From contig DASZXS010000050.1 in the NCBI GenBank assembly GCA_035545735.1, positions 1 to 64,000 of the forward strand: a stretch of DNA of 64,000 nt, read 5' to 3'. The stretch's first letter is position 1, and each line of letters opens with the position of its first letter. Below the pieces are notes generated by a model, which ran no database searches, was not told the DNA's origin, and saw nothing but the letters and a program-made list of their open reading frames with translations. The translations under genes and the position numbers were made by a program. Source of the stretch: JAJYKC01 sp035545735 (GTDB lineage: Bacteria > Acidobacteriota > Terriglobia > Bryobacterales > Bryobacteraceae). Below are positions 1 through 8,293 of this stretch, one piece after another.

Positions 1-2
1 TC

Positions 3-398
3 TGCGGCGTTCACAGCGACGTGGGAGGGGGCGAACCGGCGGACGACGAAACGCCGGACCGGGCGCTCTCCGACATCACTCTTGCCTGGATGATGAGCAA
101 AGCGGCAGCGCTCGGGTTGAGGTTCGATTCCGAGGTGCGGCAGCAATATGCTCTGCCGCTCGATCCGAAGTTTGCCCTCGACACGCTGCATTCTTCGTGG
201 AACCCGTTGTGGGGATTTCCCAAGGCGCGCGTCATCGCAGATGACGCTTCCATTGCGGACAGCGTCGTGATTCGCTGCCAGCATCTCGATGGATGGCAGC
301 CGAAAAATTTGAAGTTGGTGGATGGCGCTCCGGCTCCCGGCTATCAAATCGAGCGGGTGGTGAGCGCGCCCGCGGCGGCGCTGACGGCTGGGAGATAA
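3..398 (+). CDS. DUF2235 domain hydrolase, C-terminal part (5' end outside window)
   Basis: The reading frame is open to the window edge, so only the last 131 residues are present. It begins with C-G-V-H-S-D-V-G-G-G followed by an L-S-D-I-T-L-A-W-M segment. That is the characteristic C-terminal signature of DUF2235, an alpha/beta-hydrolase-like family that includes the Tle1 phospholipase effectors. The His of the GVHSDVGGG block is the expected catalytic-triad His. Nothing in the window (no Hcp, VgrG or PAAR genes) ties it to type VI secretion, so effector status is not supported. It is followed 21 bp later by two exported or membrane proteins on the same strand, probably in one operon. Confidence 0.8.
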   Translation, partial: CGVHSDVGGGEPADDETPDRALSDITLAWMMSKAAALGLRFDSEVRQQYALPLDPKFALDTLHSSWNPLWGFPKARVIADDASIADSVVIRCQHLDGWQPKNLKLVDGAPAPGYQIERVVSAPAAALTAGR

Positions 399-419
399 GG
401 CTGTCCACCCGGAAAGGGG

Positions 420-1343
420 ATGGCGGTGAGAACGCTCGTATTCCTACTCGCCGGCGCGCTGGCGCCGGCGCTGGCACAGAACCGCAGTAGCGGCGCCGCG
501 GACAATCCGCACAACCACACCGAGCCCGAGGCGCGGACTACGCCTGCCGGCAGCAACGGCGATCTGCAGATGTCTCTTGCGTCCGGCGCGGGTGGCGTGC
601 TGGCGGGACTACTCGGAAGTTGGGCTCTGGCGGGCAAGGGCGGCGAGCCGGCCAAACTCGTAAGCGATCGCGGGCCGCAATTCCCCGCCCTGTTCAGCAT
701 GAGCGCTTTCTCGGTGGAAGGCTTCGTCAAGGGTGGGTGGCCCATGGCGCTGGACTACGAACTGCGCGAGCCGGGCATTTACATGCTTACGGTGACCGCG
801 GAAGGCGTCGCGCCCTTTACATATCTTTTGGACGGGACGCGCACCGGAAGGCAAACGGCCATCCTGACGTTACCCGCGCGCTTCGGCAGTGAGGGCGTGG
901 TGGCGGTCTGCACCGTCCGGGCCCTGAGCAACTCTCCCGGGGAAGCGCGCCAGTTATTTTTCCGTGTCTTCGGCTGGGCCTGCGGCGGGCGAGCGGTGGG
1001 CTCCATTGCCATCGATCAGCTCAGTTTCACTCCGTCCGTCGTCCGGCCCAAGAACAAGGAAGAGGTTTTCTATGGCTTCCATTCGCATGCCGATTTCGAA
1101 AAGGTCACTGCCGAGTTCGAGCGCGTCGGCCTGGTAAAAGGCAACATCGTCGCTCAGGTCGAGGACAAACAGAACGTGGATGAGGTGGTGCGCCGCAATA
1201 CGCGCATCTCTCACCAGCGGTGGAATCCCAAGAAAGCGGCGGCAGGCCAGCATCTGCTGCAGATTCGGGCCTGGTACAGCCTCAACCACGGCGGCGATTG
1301 GGTGATTGCATGGTCGCCGCAAATCGTGCGCATCGAACCGTAG
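420..1343 (+). CDS. Secreted protein of unknown function
   Basis: A 307-residue protein with a clear Sec signal peptide (hydrophobic residues about 5-19, cleavage near Ala-Leu-Ala-Gln at 17-20). Residues 50-70 are rich in Gly, Ala and Leu and could be a second short membrane-associating segment. The remainder is soluble, with beta-strand-like alternation and a Trp-rich C-terminus. I do not recognise a domain. It lies 21 bp after the DUF2235 gene, and the next gene starts 2 bp after its stop, so the three are probably co-transcribed. The start at 420 follows a GGAAAGGGG stretch that may serve as a ribosome-binding site. Confidence 0.6.
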   Translation: MAVRTLVFLLAGALAPALAQNRSSGAADNPHNHTEPEARTTPAGSNGDLQMSLASGAGGVLAGLLGSWALAGKGGEPAKLVSDRGPQFPALFSMSAFSVEGFVKGGWPMALDYELREPGIYMLTVTAEGVAPFTYLLDGTRTGRQTAILTLPARFGSEGVVAVCTVRALSNSPGEARQLFFRVFGWACGGRAVGSIAIDQLSFTPSVVRPKNKEEVFYGFHSHADFEKVTAEFERVGLVKGNIVAQVEDKQNVDEVVRRNTRISHQRWNPKKAAAGQHLLQIRAWYSLNHGGDWVIAWSPQIVRIEP

Positions 1344-1345
1344 CC

Positions 1346-2410
1346 ATGTGGCTGGGAAAACATCCAATCGCGCGGAGAGGAGCGGCCATCGCCATTTTCA
1401 TAGCGGCCGCTCTGCTGCAGGTCTTCTTCAAGAACATCCCGTGGCCGGTAGCGGTTGAGGGAAACGAAAAGCTGCGGGCGCCGGCCGCGAGGCTCGCCTC
1501 CGAGGAACTCGTATTGACCGGCGTCACCACGGCGCATCACGAGCGGCTGTTGACTTACCAGGGCAATCCATTCGAGACCGCCGATTTGGATTTCAGCAAT
1601 GCCCGTTTGGGAGATCCAACCTCCGCGCTGTTGGAGGTGTTTCCTCCCCCTCCTCCAACCGGCGCGGGAGAATGGCATTTCGTCAGTCGCGACGAAGGGT
1701 CTGCTTCCGGTGACACCTGCCGCGCGTTTTTGGAAATCGATACATTAGGCGCCCCGGGAGATCTCAACGAGATCCATCTTTTCCAACTTGGCGAGCCCGG
1801 GTTAAGCCGGATGCGTGGTATCGAGATTCGGACTGATCGCGTGCCGCTTCTGGTAAACGTCAAAACGGAATGGCCTTCGGGAAACGAGAACCGCGCCATG
1901 GGGTGCCATAAGCGCCTTCAAAGCGGAGCGTGGTTTCGCGGCATTGTGAACCATCCCCTGCAGTTCATCGCTCAGCCGGGCTCAACAATTCGCATTAACT
2001 TTGTGGCGCTCGCGGCAGGCGCTCCCGCGTGGGGCGGACCGGGGAAGCCGCTGCAAGCCGCTGCCCTGGGTCCCTTGCTCGCGTCCCGATTGACCGTACG
2101 CCCCATTCAGGATGACGGTTCACCCGCGCGCCGGACCGCCGCACTGAGCCTGTCGGCTTATCGCAATTCGCGGCTGACGGTCGACAATCTCAGCATTGCG
2201 TCGGGTTCCTTCAAGGTTCGGGCCTCAGGCAAAGCGTGGGCGACAGTAAATGGTTCCGTGGCCGGGTTCGATCTCTGGGAGGCGCTACAGAAGAATGTCA
2301 TGTTCGCCGCGCTGCTGGCCGCGATGAACGGACTACTGCTGGCATGGCTGCGCCAACTATTCTTTGGCGAACAAAAACGCGCGGACCCCGCGGCAAAGAC
2401 CGGACCCTAG
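1346..2410 (+). CDS. Membrane-anchored protein of unknown function with terminal TM helices
   Basis: A 354-residue protein if translation starts at ATG 1346, 2 bp after the preceding stop; the frame is open further upstream, but that would overlap the previous gene by 124 bp. An N-terminal hydrophobic helix lies at about residues 11-29 and a second at about 316-335, followed by a short basic tail. The roughly 285 residues between should be periplasmic, which resembles a two-TM sensor or scaffold topology, but I recognise no sensor or enzyme domain. A proline-rich stretch occurs near residue 100. Tight spacing to the upstream gene suggests a shared function with the secreted protein. Confidence 0.6.
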   Translation: MWLGKHPIARRGAAIAIFIAAALLQVFFKNIPWPVAVEGNEKLRAPAARLASEELVLTGVTTAHHERLLTYQGNPFETADLDFSNARLGDPTSALLEVFPPPPPTGAGEWHFVSRDEGSASGDTCRAFLEIDTLGAPGDLNEIHLFQLGEPGLSRMRGIEIRTDRVPLLVNVKTEWPSGNENRAMGCHKRLQSGAWFRGIVNHPLQFIAQPGSTIRINFVALAAGAPAWGGPGKPLQAAALGPLLASRLTVRPIQDDGSPARRTAALSLSAYRNSRLTVDNLSIASGSFKVRASGKAWATVNGSVAGFDLWEALQKNVMFAALLAAMNGLLLAWLRQLFFGEQKRADPAAKTGP

Positions 2411-2562
2411 CCGGCAGCCTAGCCGGTTCCGGGGGTCGCTCATTCGTCCCGCGGCATCCGCGCCGGGTCGGTGCGCACGGCCCGGATCGCGGAAGGCGCC
2501 GCGGCCAGGCCAATCGACTCTATCTGCCGGTCAGCCCGGATGCGGCGCGTTGAGAGGCGCGA

Positions 2563-5500
2563 TCAGAAGTTCAATCGCAGAGCCATTTGGATAATTCTCG
2601 GCCCTTGCTGAACGCCAGTCGCGCGGCCGAAATTCGCGTCGTTGAGGTTTACGTTAATTCCTCCGAACGACGTGCGATTGAACAGATTCGAGATATCCGT
2701 CCGGAACTCCAGATTTAACCGCTCCTTGATCGTTGTGCGCTTGACCAGGGAGAGCGATTCGGTGAGCAGCGGCGGATTGCGAACATCGTTCAGGTACGGC
2801 GAGGCGGTCCCAAACTGGTACGCCCCGGGTACCGCGAAGGCCGCGCGATTGAGCCAGCGGACGCTCGGATTGTTCGGATCGAGCGAAGTCCGGTCCACGC
2901 CGGTCTGGATCTCGCTACCCGTCGTGATGACGCGCAATTGCGGTGTAAACAGCACTCCTGGCCCGAGAGTGTTCACCGGCGCGTTGATGAGGATGGGAAG
3001 CCCCGAGCGGTATTGATGAATGCCGGCGATCGTCCATCCGCCCACAATCGTCTTCACGAGACCGTTGGAGTTGTTGAGGAACTTACGGCCGCGGCCAAAT
3101 GGAAGATCCCAGGTATACACGAGGTTCAAAGTTTGGGGAACGTCCTGAATGGAGAGCGCCTTCTCCACGCCCAGGTTGTACTGGTCCTGCGGTGCTACGC
3201 CGTTTCCAGCGTTTGTGTAGGCTCCATTAATCGAAAGGTTCTTCTCCCAGGTGTAGTTCGCAAGCAGCGTTAACGCGCTATAGCGTTTTTCAACCTTCAC
3301 TTGAAGGGCGTTGTAACTGGCGGCGCCACCACCCATGTAAGTGGACACAATATTGTTGTACTGAGGGTAAGGCCGAAGTGCCTGGGCAAGAGTGCCGGTG
3401 AAGCCGGCGTACGGAGCGGAATAACCCGCGGCCACGACGGCCGGCGATCCGATCGGCTGGCTAAGCAGGGCTCCCAGACTCAGGTAAGCCGGATCCACCT
3501 GATTGAACGGAATATAAGTCTCGAGATGAGTTCCATAGCTGCCGACGTACGCGGTGTCTAAGAGTATCCCGAGGGGAAGTTCCTGTTGAACGCTCGCCTG
3601 CCAGTTCTGGATGCGTCCGGCAAGTCCGTCTTTCCGGTTCAAGGCGAGAACAGTCTGACCATTCGCGTAGGTCGGGCTGATCACGGGAGGCATCTTGAAA
3701 TTAGCCGGCACGGGGAATCCGCCGTCCCAGTTGAACGCGGGAGACACGCCGTCGGGAGTGGTTTGAGTTAAGGAAGCGCTCACGCCCCAACCGCAAGGGA
3801 AACATCCGCCGCCGGTATTCCCGTTCGCGGGAGAATAATACATTCCGTAGCCGCCGCGAACCACGGTCTTCGACGTCGCCTGGTAAGCCAGGCCAAGGCG
3901 CGGGCCGAAATTGCTCCAGTAGATTTCGCCGTAGCGCTTAAGCCCATTTCTGCCGGGCCCGGTGCCTGCGAAAGAGAGAGCGCCAAGGTGTCCACCGGCC
4001 AGATCGTTTGGAAGGGTCGGATCAAACGTCGAGAGAGTAAGGTTGGTGTCGGTGCGAGGAATGAAGACCTCGTAGCGAACGCCGATATTCAGCGTGAGCC
4101 GCGACGACACCTTGAAGTTGTCCTGGGCGTAGCCGGCGCGATAGCCGTAGATGTTGTTTACGCCGCTGGTATTGAAGTCCCGGCGGCCGTCATTGGGATC
4201 GCCAAGCAGGAAGCTCGCAAACGAATAGCCCGTCGCCGATTTGTTCGTGGGATCGGACGTCTGCAGGCTGTTGAAGTTGAACAGACCCTGCGCGTAGGAA
4301 TCGTCAAACGGATGCTGGAAGGTGCGGCCACGATGGTATTCGCCGCCAAACTTGAACTCGTGACGGCCCTTGATCCACGTTATCCCATCGATCACTTCGT
4401 AAGTCCAGTTCTGTTGCGCGCCACGGTTCTTGGGGGCGTTTCCGAAGCCGGTGAGGCTGTCGGTAAAGGTCACAATCGGGAAGGACGTAGAACCGTTGGT
4501 GGCCACACCCGTGAGCCCCAACTTGGCCGGCCAGTCCTCGAGATGCTGCGGGAGCTGATGAAACAGGTCCTGATAGCGGCTCAAGCCGAACGTTGCATGG
4601 TTGAAGACCGTCGGAGAAAAGATGTAGTCGTGATTGACACGCGTGATGTCGGGCGTTTCCTGAGTCACCAGTCCGCTAGCGAGCGGCCCCGGAAGTCCGG
4701 ACTCGGTCAGGTTGGTTTGCCGCTGCCAGCTATAAAGACCGCTCAAATGGCTCTTGTCCGAGAACGAGTGGTCGAGCTTGATGCTGTAGATATTCTTATC
4801 GACGGTCGCATCGCTCGTGGTGGCGTAGTTACCGGAGAGTCCCGGAGCCGTCGGATCGGGGATGAGGGAGAGCATCTTCGAAGAGACGGAACTCCAGCGG
4901 CTCTGCGGAATAATATTTCCCGGGAAAGCAGTGCGGGTTTGGACGCCGTTCACCGTCCGTGTGGTGCCCGGATCATAGATCGCCCGCGAACCGAGTTCGG
5001 AAAAGTCCCCCTGCTTCATCAGCGGTGTCGGTACGCTGGCGATTACAGTGGAGCCGCCATTGTTCTGCTGATAGCCGTTCCAGGTGAAAAACCAGAACGT
5101 CCGGTTCTTACCGTTGTAGAGTTTCGGAATAAACACCGGGCCGCCCACGGCAACGCCATACTCGTTCTGCCGCACTTTCGCCTTGCCGATGAACGGCCGG
5201 CGCTGGTTGACGGTCCAGCCCGCGGCGTCCAGTTTATCGTTGCGCAGGAAGTCGAACAGTGCCCCGTGAATCGCGTTGGTTCCCGACTTGGAGACAAAGA
5301 TCTCGACACCGCCGCCCGAACGTCCATACTCGGCGGAGAAATTATTCGTCAGGACCTTGAATTCGCTATACATCTCCACCGATCCGATGCCGCCATTGGA
5401 CACGAATGCGACGCCGCCGCTCTCCGGATTGGTGTGGCTGGCGCCATCGATCAGGATTTCCTTGCTTCGCCGCGCGCCGCCGTTGATGCTGGTCTCCTGT

Positions 5501-6018
5501 TGCCCGCCGTTCACTCCGCCGACATAGCTGATGAAGTTCTCGGGATTCCGGAATCCACCGGACACGAACAGGGGCGCGTCCGCCATGAACTTCGGCTGGA
5601 AATTCGTCCCGATATCGCTCGTCTGCGAATCCACCAGGGGCGGCTGCGAGGTGACGTCAATCGTCTGGCGTGTGTCGCCCAGTTCCAGGGCAAAATTCAA
5701 TGTCGAGCGGTTCGCCACCGCGATCGTGATGCCGGTTTGACGCAGCATCTTGAAGCCGGCGCTTTCCGCCTCTAGGCTGTACGAGCCAACGCGAAGACTG
5801 GGGAATTCATAATACCCCTCGGCATTGGTCACGGCTTGCATGACGGTTCCCGCGCCTGTGCTTGTAAGGGTAATCCTGGCGCCCGAAATACTCGCCCCAC
5901 TCGGGTCGGTGACGCGCCCGGCGAGAGAGCCAGTCGACGTCTGTGCAAAACAAACAGCTAGAAAGAGTCCGAACGCAAGAAAAAAACGTAACACGGGGCG
6001 CACCAATGGCGTAAACAT
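2563..6018 (-). CDS. Oar-like TonB-dependent receptor (receptor 1)
   Basis: A 1151-residue outer-membrane protein. It has a signal peptide (ending near Cys-Phe-Ala-Gln), a carboxypeptidase-regulatory-like beta-sandwich at about residues 30-110 (SLAGRVTDPSGA start, NAEGYYEFPSL core), a plug-like region near 120-260 with the K-S-G-T-N-x-I-H-G motif of this family, and a long barrel ending in a terminal Phe (R-L-N-F). This is the acidobacterial Oar/SusC-like architecture, thought to import large or glycan-like substrates using TonB energy. ATG 6018 is preferred over an in-frame TTG at 6036; a GGGAAG lies upstream and a good promoter sits at 6054-6082. It is monocistronic as seen. Confidence 0.9.
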   Translation of the reverse strand: MFTPLVRPVLRFFLAFGLFLAVCFAQTSTGSLAGRVTDPSGASISGARITLTSTGAGTVMQAVTNAEGYYEFPSLRVGSYSLEAESAGFKMLRQTGITIAVANRSTLNFALELGDTRQTIDVTSQPPLVDSQTSDIGTNFQPKFMADAPLFVSGGFRNPENFISYVGGVNGGQQETSINGGARRSKEILIDGASHTNPESGGVAFVSNGGIGSVEMYSEFKVLTNNFSAEYGRSGGGVEIFVSKSGTNAIHGALFDFLRNDKLDAAGWTVNQRRPFIGKAKVRQNEYGVAVGGPVFIPKLYNGKNRTFWFFTWNGYQQNNGGSTVIASVPTPLMKQGDFSELGSRAIYDPGTTRTVNGVQTRTAFPGNIIPQSRWSSVSSKMLSLIPDPTAPGLSGNYATTSDATVDKNIYSIKLDHSFSDKSHLSGLYSWQRQTNLTESGLPGPLASGLVTQETPDITRVNHDYIFSPTVFNHATFGLSRYQDLFHQLPQHLEDWPAKLGLTGVATNGSTSFPIVTFTDSLTGFGNAPKNRGAQQNWTYEVIDGITWIKGRHEFKFGGEYHRGRTFQHPFDDSYAQGLFNFNSLQTSDPTNKSATGYSFASFLLGDPNDGRRDFNTSGVNNIYGYRAGYAQDNFKVSSRLTLNIGVRYEVFIPRTDTNLTLSTFDPTLPNDLAGGHLGALSFAGTGPGRNGLKRYGEIYWSNFGPRLGLAYQATSKTVVRGGYGMYYSPANGNTGGGCFPCGWGVSASLTQTTPDGVSPAFNWDGGFPVPANFKMPPVISPTYANGQTVLALNRKDGLAGRIQNWQASVQQELPLGILLDTAYVGSYGTHLETYIPFNQVDPAYLSLGALLSQPIGSPAVVAAGYSAPYAGFTGTLAQALRPYPQYNNIVSTYMGGGAASYNALQVKVEKRYSALTLLANYTWEKNLSINGAYTNAGNGVAPQDQYNLGVEKALSIQDVPQTLNLVYTWDLPFGRGRKFLNNSNGLVKTIVGGWTIAGIHQYRSGLPILINAPVNTLGPGVLFTPQLRVITTGSEIQTGVDRTSLDPNNPSVRWLNRAAFAVPGAYQFGTASPYLNDVRNPPLLTESLSLVKRTTIKERLNLEFRTDISNLFNRTSFGGINVNLNDANFGRATGVQQGPRIIQMALRLNF

Positions 6019-6343
6019 GAATGAGTGTCTTCCCAAAACGAGATAGTAACTTGAGTTTAAGACCTGTGTAACGATGTGTCAAGCCGGGAAAATCCGGCGA
6101 ACGAGACGAAAACTGGATCATGAATATAATCTTTTAAGCGTTTTATTAATAAATTAACAGGATCATTTCTCCAATATTTTTTCCACAAGCGGGCCGCTCC
6201 GCGAGAGATCCTGAGCCGCAACACTCCGGTTTCGCCACTCGGCACGATGGAGAAAAAAGGCATCCCCAGGCGCGGCAGATTCGTGGGAGGCTGTATCCAT
6301 AGGCAGTATCGGCCCCAGGCAGTACAAACGAGGGAGCACAAAC
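6019..6343. other. Divergent intergenic region between receptor 1 and the flavin oxidoreductase
   Basis: 325 bp with no credible gene. It holds a sigma70-like promoter for receptor 1 (6054-6082, minus strand), a small GCCGG/CCGGC inverted repeat near 6083-6098, and an AT-rich tract around 6121-6185 that contrasts with the GC-rich surroundings. The plus-strand gene is preceded by GGGAGC about 8 bp before ATG 6344. I could not identify a convincing plus-strand promoter. Confidence 0.5.
6054..6082 (-). promoter_or_regulatory. Sigma70-type promoter of receptor 1
   Basis: On the minus strand a perfect TTGACA (6082-6077) is followed after 17 bp by TAAACT (6059-6054). A start around 6047 would give a leader of about 29 nt to ATG 6018, enough for the GGGAAG ribosome-binding site. 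The match is by eye against the E. coli consensus. Confidence 0.55.
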
Positions 6344-7747
6344 ATGACGGACGCAGTGCAGTACGACGCAATCATGATCGGCACTGGCCAAGCCGCGCCT
6401 TTCCTCACCGGACGCCTCGCGAACGCCGGTTGGAAGGTGGCGGTGGTCGAGCGAAAGCTGTTCGGCGGAACCTGTGTCAACACCGGCTGCATTCCCACCA
6501 AGACCATGATTGCCAGCGCGTACGCCGCGCAAATGGCGCGCCGCGCGGCGGAGTTCGGCGTTGCGGCCGGACCGGTTTCGGTGGACATGGCCCGCGTTAA
6601 GGCCAGGAAAGACGAGATCTCGGCCCGCTCCCGAACCGGAGTCGAAGGCTGGCTACGCTCCCTGAAGAACTGTACGGTCTACACTGGCCATGCCCGCTTC
6701 GAATCTCCCCGCCGGGTCCGGGTCGGCGACGATCTCCTGGTGTCGGAGAAGATCTTTATCAACACCGGCGGCCGTGCGGCAATTCCTCCTCTCGACGGGC
6801 TGGATCAGGTCGACTATCTCACCAACAGCACAATGATGACGGTCGACTTCCTCCCCCGGCATCTCATCATTGTCGGCGGAAGCTATATTGGCCTGGAATT
6901 TGGGCAGATGTTCCGCCGTTTTGGAAGCGAAGTCACGATTGTCGAGATGGGGCCAAGGCTCATCCAACGCGAGGACGAGGATGTGTGCGACGCGATCCGG
7001 GAGATCGTCGAGCGGGAGGGCATACGCGTTCGCCTAAACGCGAAGTGTATCCGCCTCGCAAAGGATAGCGAGGGAGTCACCGCTCATGTCGAGTGTTCCC
7101 AGGATGCGCCCGAAGTTCACGGCTCGCACCTCTTGCTGGCCACCGGACGCAGGCCAAACACCGACGATCTGGGACTCGAACGAGCCGGCGTCGAAACCGA
7201 CGGGCGCGGCTACATCAAAGTGGACGATCAACTCCGGACCAATGTACCCGGCATTTGGGCCCTGGGGGATTGCAACGGAAAAGGCGCGTTCACCCACACC
7301 TCGTTCAATGACGGCGAAATCGCGGCGGCGAATCTTCTCGATGCCGCTTCCGGCGCCGCCAACGAGCGCCGCGTGAGCGATCGCATTCCGGCCTTCGCGC
7401 TCTATATCGATCCTCCGCTCGGACGCGCCGGCATCACCGAATCCGAGGCCCGCAAGTCCGGCCGTCCGCTGCTCATCGGAAAGCGTCCGATGACCAAGGT
7501 TGGCCGCGCCGTAGAAAAGGGCGAGACACAAGGTTTCATGAAAATTGTTATCGATGCGGAGACGAAGCGAATTCTGGGAGCGGCCATCCTGGGTACTGGC
7601 GGCGACGAGGCAATCCACTCGATTTTGGATGTCATGTATGCGAAGGCGCCCTATACATTGATTCAGCGCGCCGTCCATATTCACCCCACCGTTTCCGAAC
7701 TCATTCCCACGATGCTCGGCGAGCTTGAGGCGGTGAGCGCCCACTAA
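6344..7747 (+). CDS. FAD-dependent pyridine nucleotide-disulfide oxidoreductase (MerA/Lpd-like)
   Basis: 467 residues, full length for the class I flavoprotein disulfide reductase family. Visible: an N-terminal FAD-binding stretch (MIGTGQAAP, degenerate at the third glycine position), the redox-active pair C44-x4-C49 in GGTCVNTGCIPTK, an NAD(P)-binding GGSYIGLEFG near residues 178-187, an ALGDCNGKGAFTH FAD motif, and the C-terminal H-P-T-x-S-E with catalytic His447 and Glu452. It has no N-terminal heavy-metal domain and no C-terminal Cys pair, so mercuric reductase is not supported despite resemblance. It is not next to 2-oxoacid dehydrogenase genes, so classic Lpd is also unproven. Substrate unknown. 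Confidence 0.85.
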   Translation: MTDAVQYDAIMIGTGQAAPFLTGRLANAGWKVAVVERKLFGGTCVNTGCIPTKTMIASAYAAQMARRAAEFGVAAGPVSVDMARVKARKDEISARSRTGVEGWLRSLKNCTVYTGHARFESPRRVRVGDDLLVSEKIFINTGGRAAIPPLDGLDQVDYLTNSTMMTVDFLPRHLIIVGGSYIGLEFGQMFRRFGSEVTIVEMGPRLIQREDEDVCDAIREIVEREGIRVRLNAKCIRLAKDSEGVTAHVECSQDAPEVHGSHLLLATGRRPNTDDLGLERAGVETDGRGYIKVDDQLRTNVPGIWALGDCNGKGAFTHTSFNDGEIAAANLLDAASGAANERRVSDRIPAFALYIDPPLGRAGITESEARKSGRPLLIGKRPMTKVGRAVEKGETQGFMKIVIDAETKRILGAAILGTGGDEAIHSILDVMYAKAPYTLIQRAVHIHPTVSELIPTMLGELEAVSAH

Positions 7748-7817
7748 TTACGGACACCGGCGAGCCTCTCCGCAAAAATCCTGATAGAGTATCCGCAGCA
7801 AGAGAGAGGACATCCCA

Positions 7818-8276
7818 ATGTCTGTTTTCGTACTGGCGTTTCTGATTGGCGTAGTCGCCGGACTGCGATCGATGACCGCACCGGCGATAGTAAGCTGGGG
7901 CGCGCGCCTTGGCTGGCTCCCTCTTAGCGGCACGCCGCTGGCTTTTCTCGGCTATGCCGCAACACCGTATATTCTCACCGTATTTGCCATTGGCGAACTG
8001 ATCGCCGACAAACTTCCCTCTACGCCCAGCCGCAAAGCGCCGATGGGATTTGGAGCCCGAATCGTCACCGGCGGGCTGAGCGGCGCGGCGATCGGCGCGA
8101 GCGGCGGACATCTGGCGGCCGGGCTGGTCCTCGGAGTGCTGGGCGCCATTGCCGGAACGCTCGGCGGCTATGAATTCCGGGCTCGGTTAGTCCGCGCTAC
8201 CGGCGGGAAGGACCTTCCCATCGCCGTCCTGGAAGATGTCATCGCGGTCGGCGCGGCGATTCTGATCGTTTATTGA
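7818..8276 (+). CDS. DUF4126 family membrane protein
   Basis: 152 residues, almost entirely hydrophobic, with four to five predicted membrane segments and Gly/Ala-rich helices. The opening FLIGVVAGLRSMTAPA and the internal GELIADKLP and R-x-G-A-R-x-V-T-G-G-L-S-G-A blocks match the DUF4126 family of small inner-membrane proteins of unknown function. A GAGAGGA ribosome-binding site lies upstream of ATG 7818. It lies 70 bp after the oxidoreductase and 17 bp before the GH27 gene, all on the plus strand; a functional link is not evident. Confidence 0.75.
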   Translation: MSVFVLAFLIGVVAGLRSMTAPAIVSWGARLGWLPLSGTPLAFLGYAATPYILTVFAIGELIADKLPSTPSRKAPMGFGARIVTGGLSGAAIGASGGHLAAGLVLGVLGAIAGTLGGYEFRARLVRATGGKDLPIAVLEDVIAVGAAILIVY

Positions 8277-8293
8277 AGCTGTAAGCTTGTTCC

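Noticed and set aside
3988..5775. Plus-strand open frame of about 595 codons
   Set aside because: It is antisense to receptor 1 in a GC-rich frame, rich in Arg, Gly and Val, with no family motif or ribosome-binding site.
6344..7747. Mercuric reductase
   Set aside because: The redox motif fits, but the C-terminal Cys pair, the metal-binding N-terminal domain and any mer neighbours are absent.
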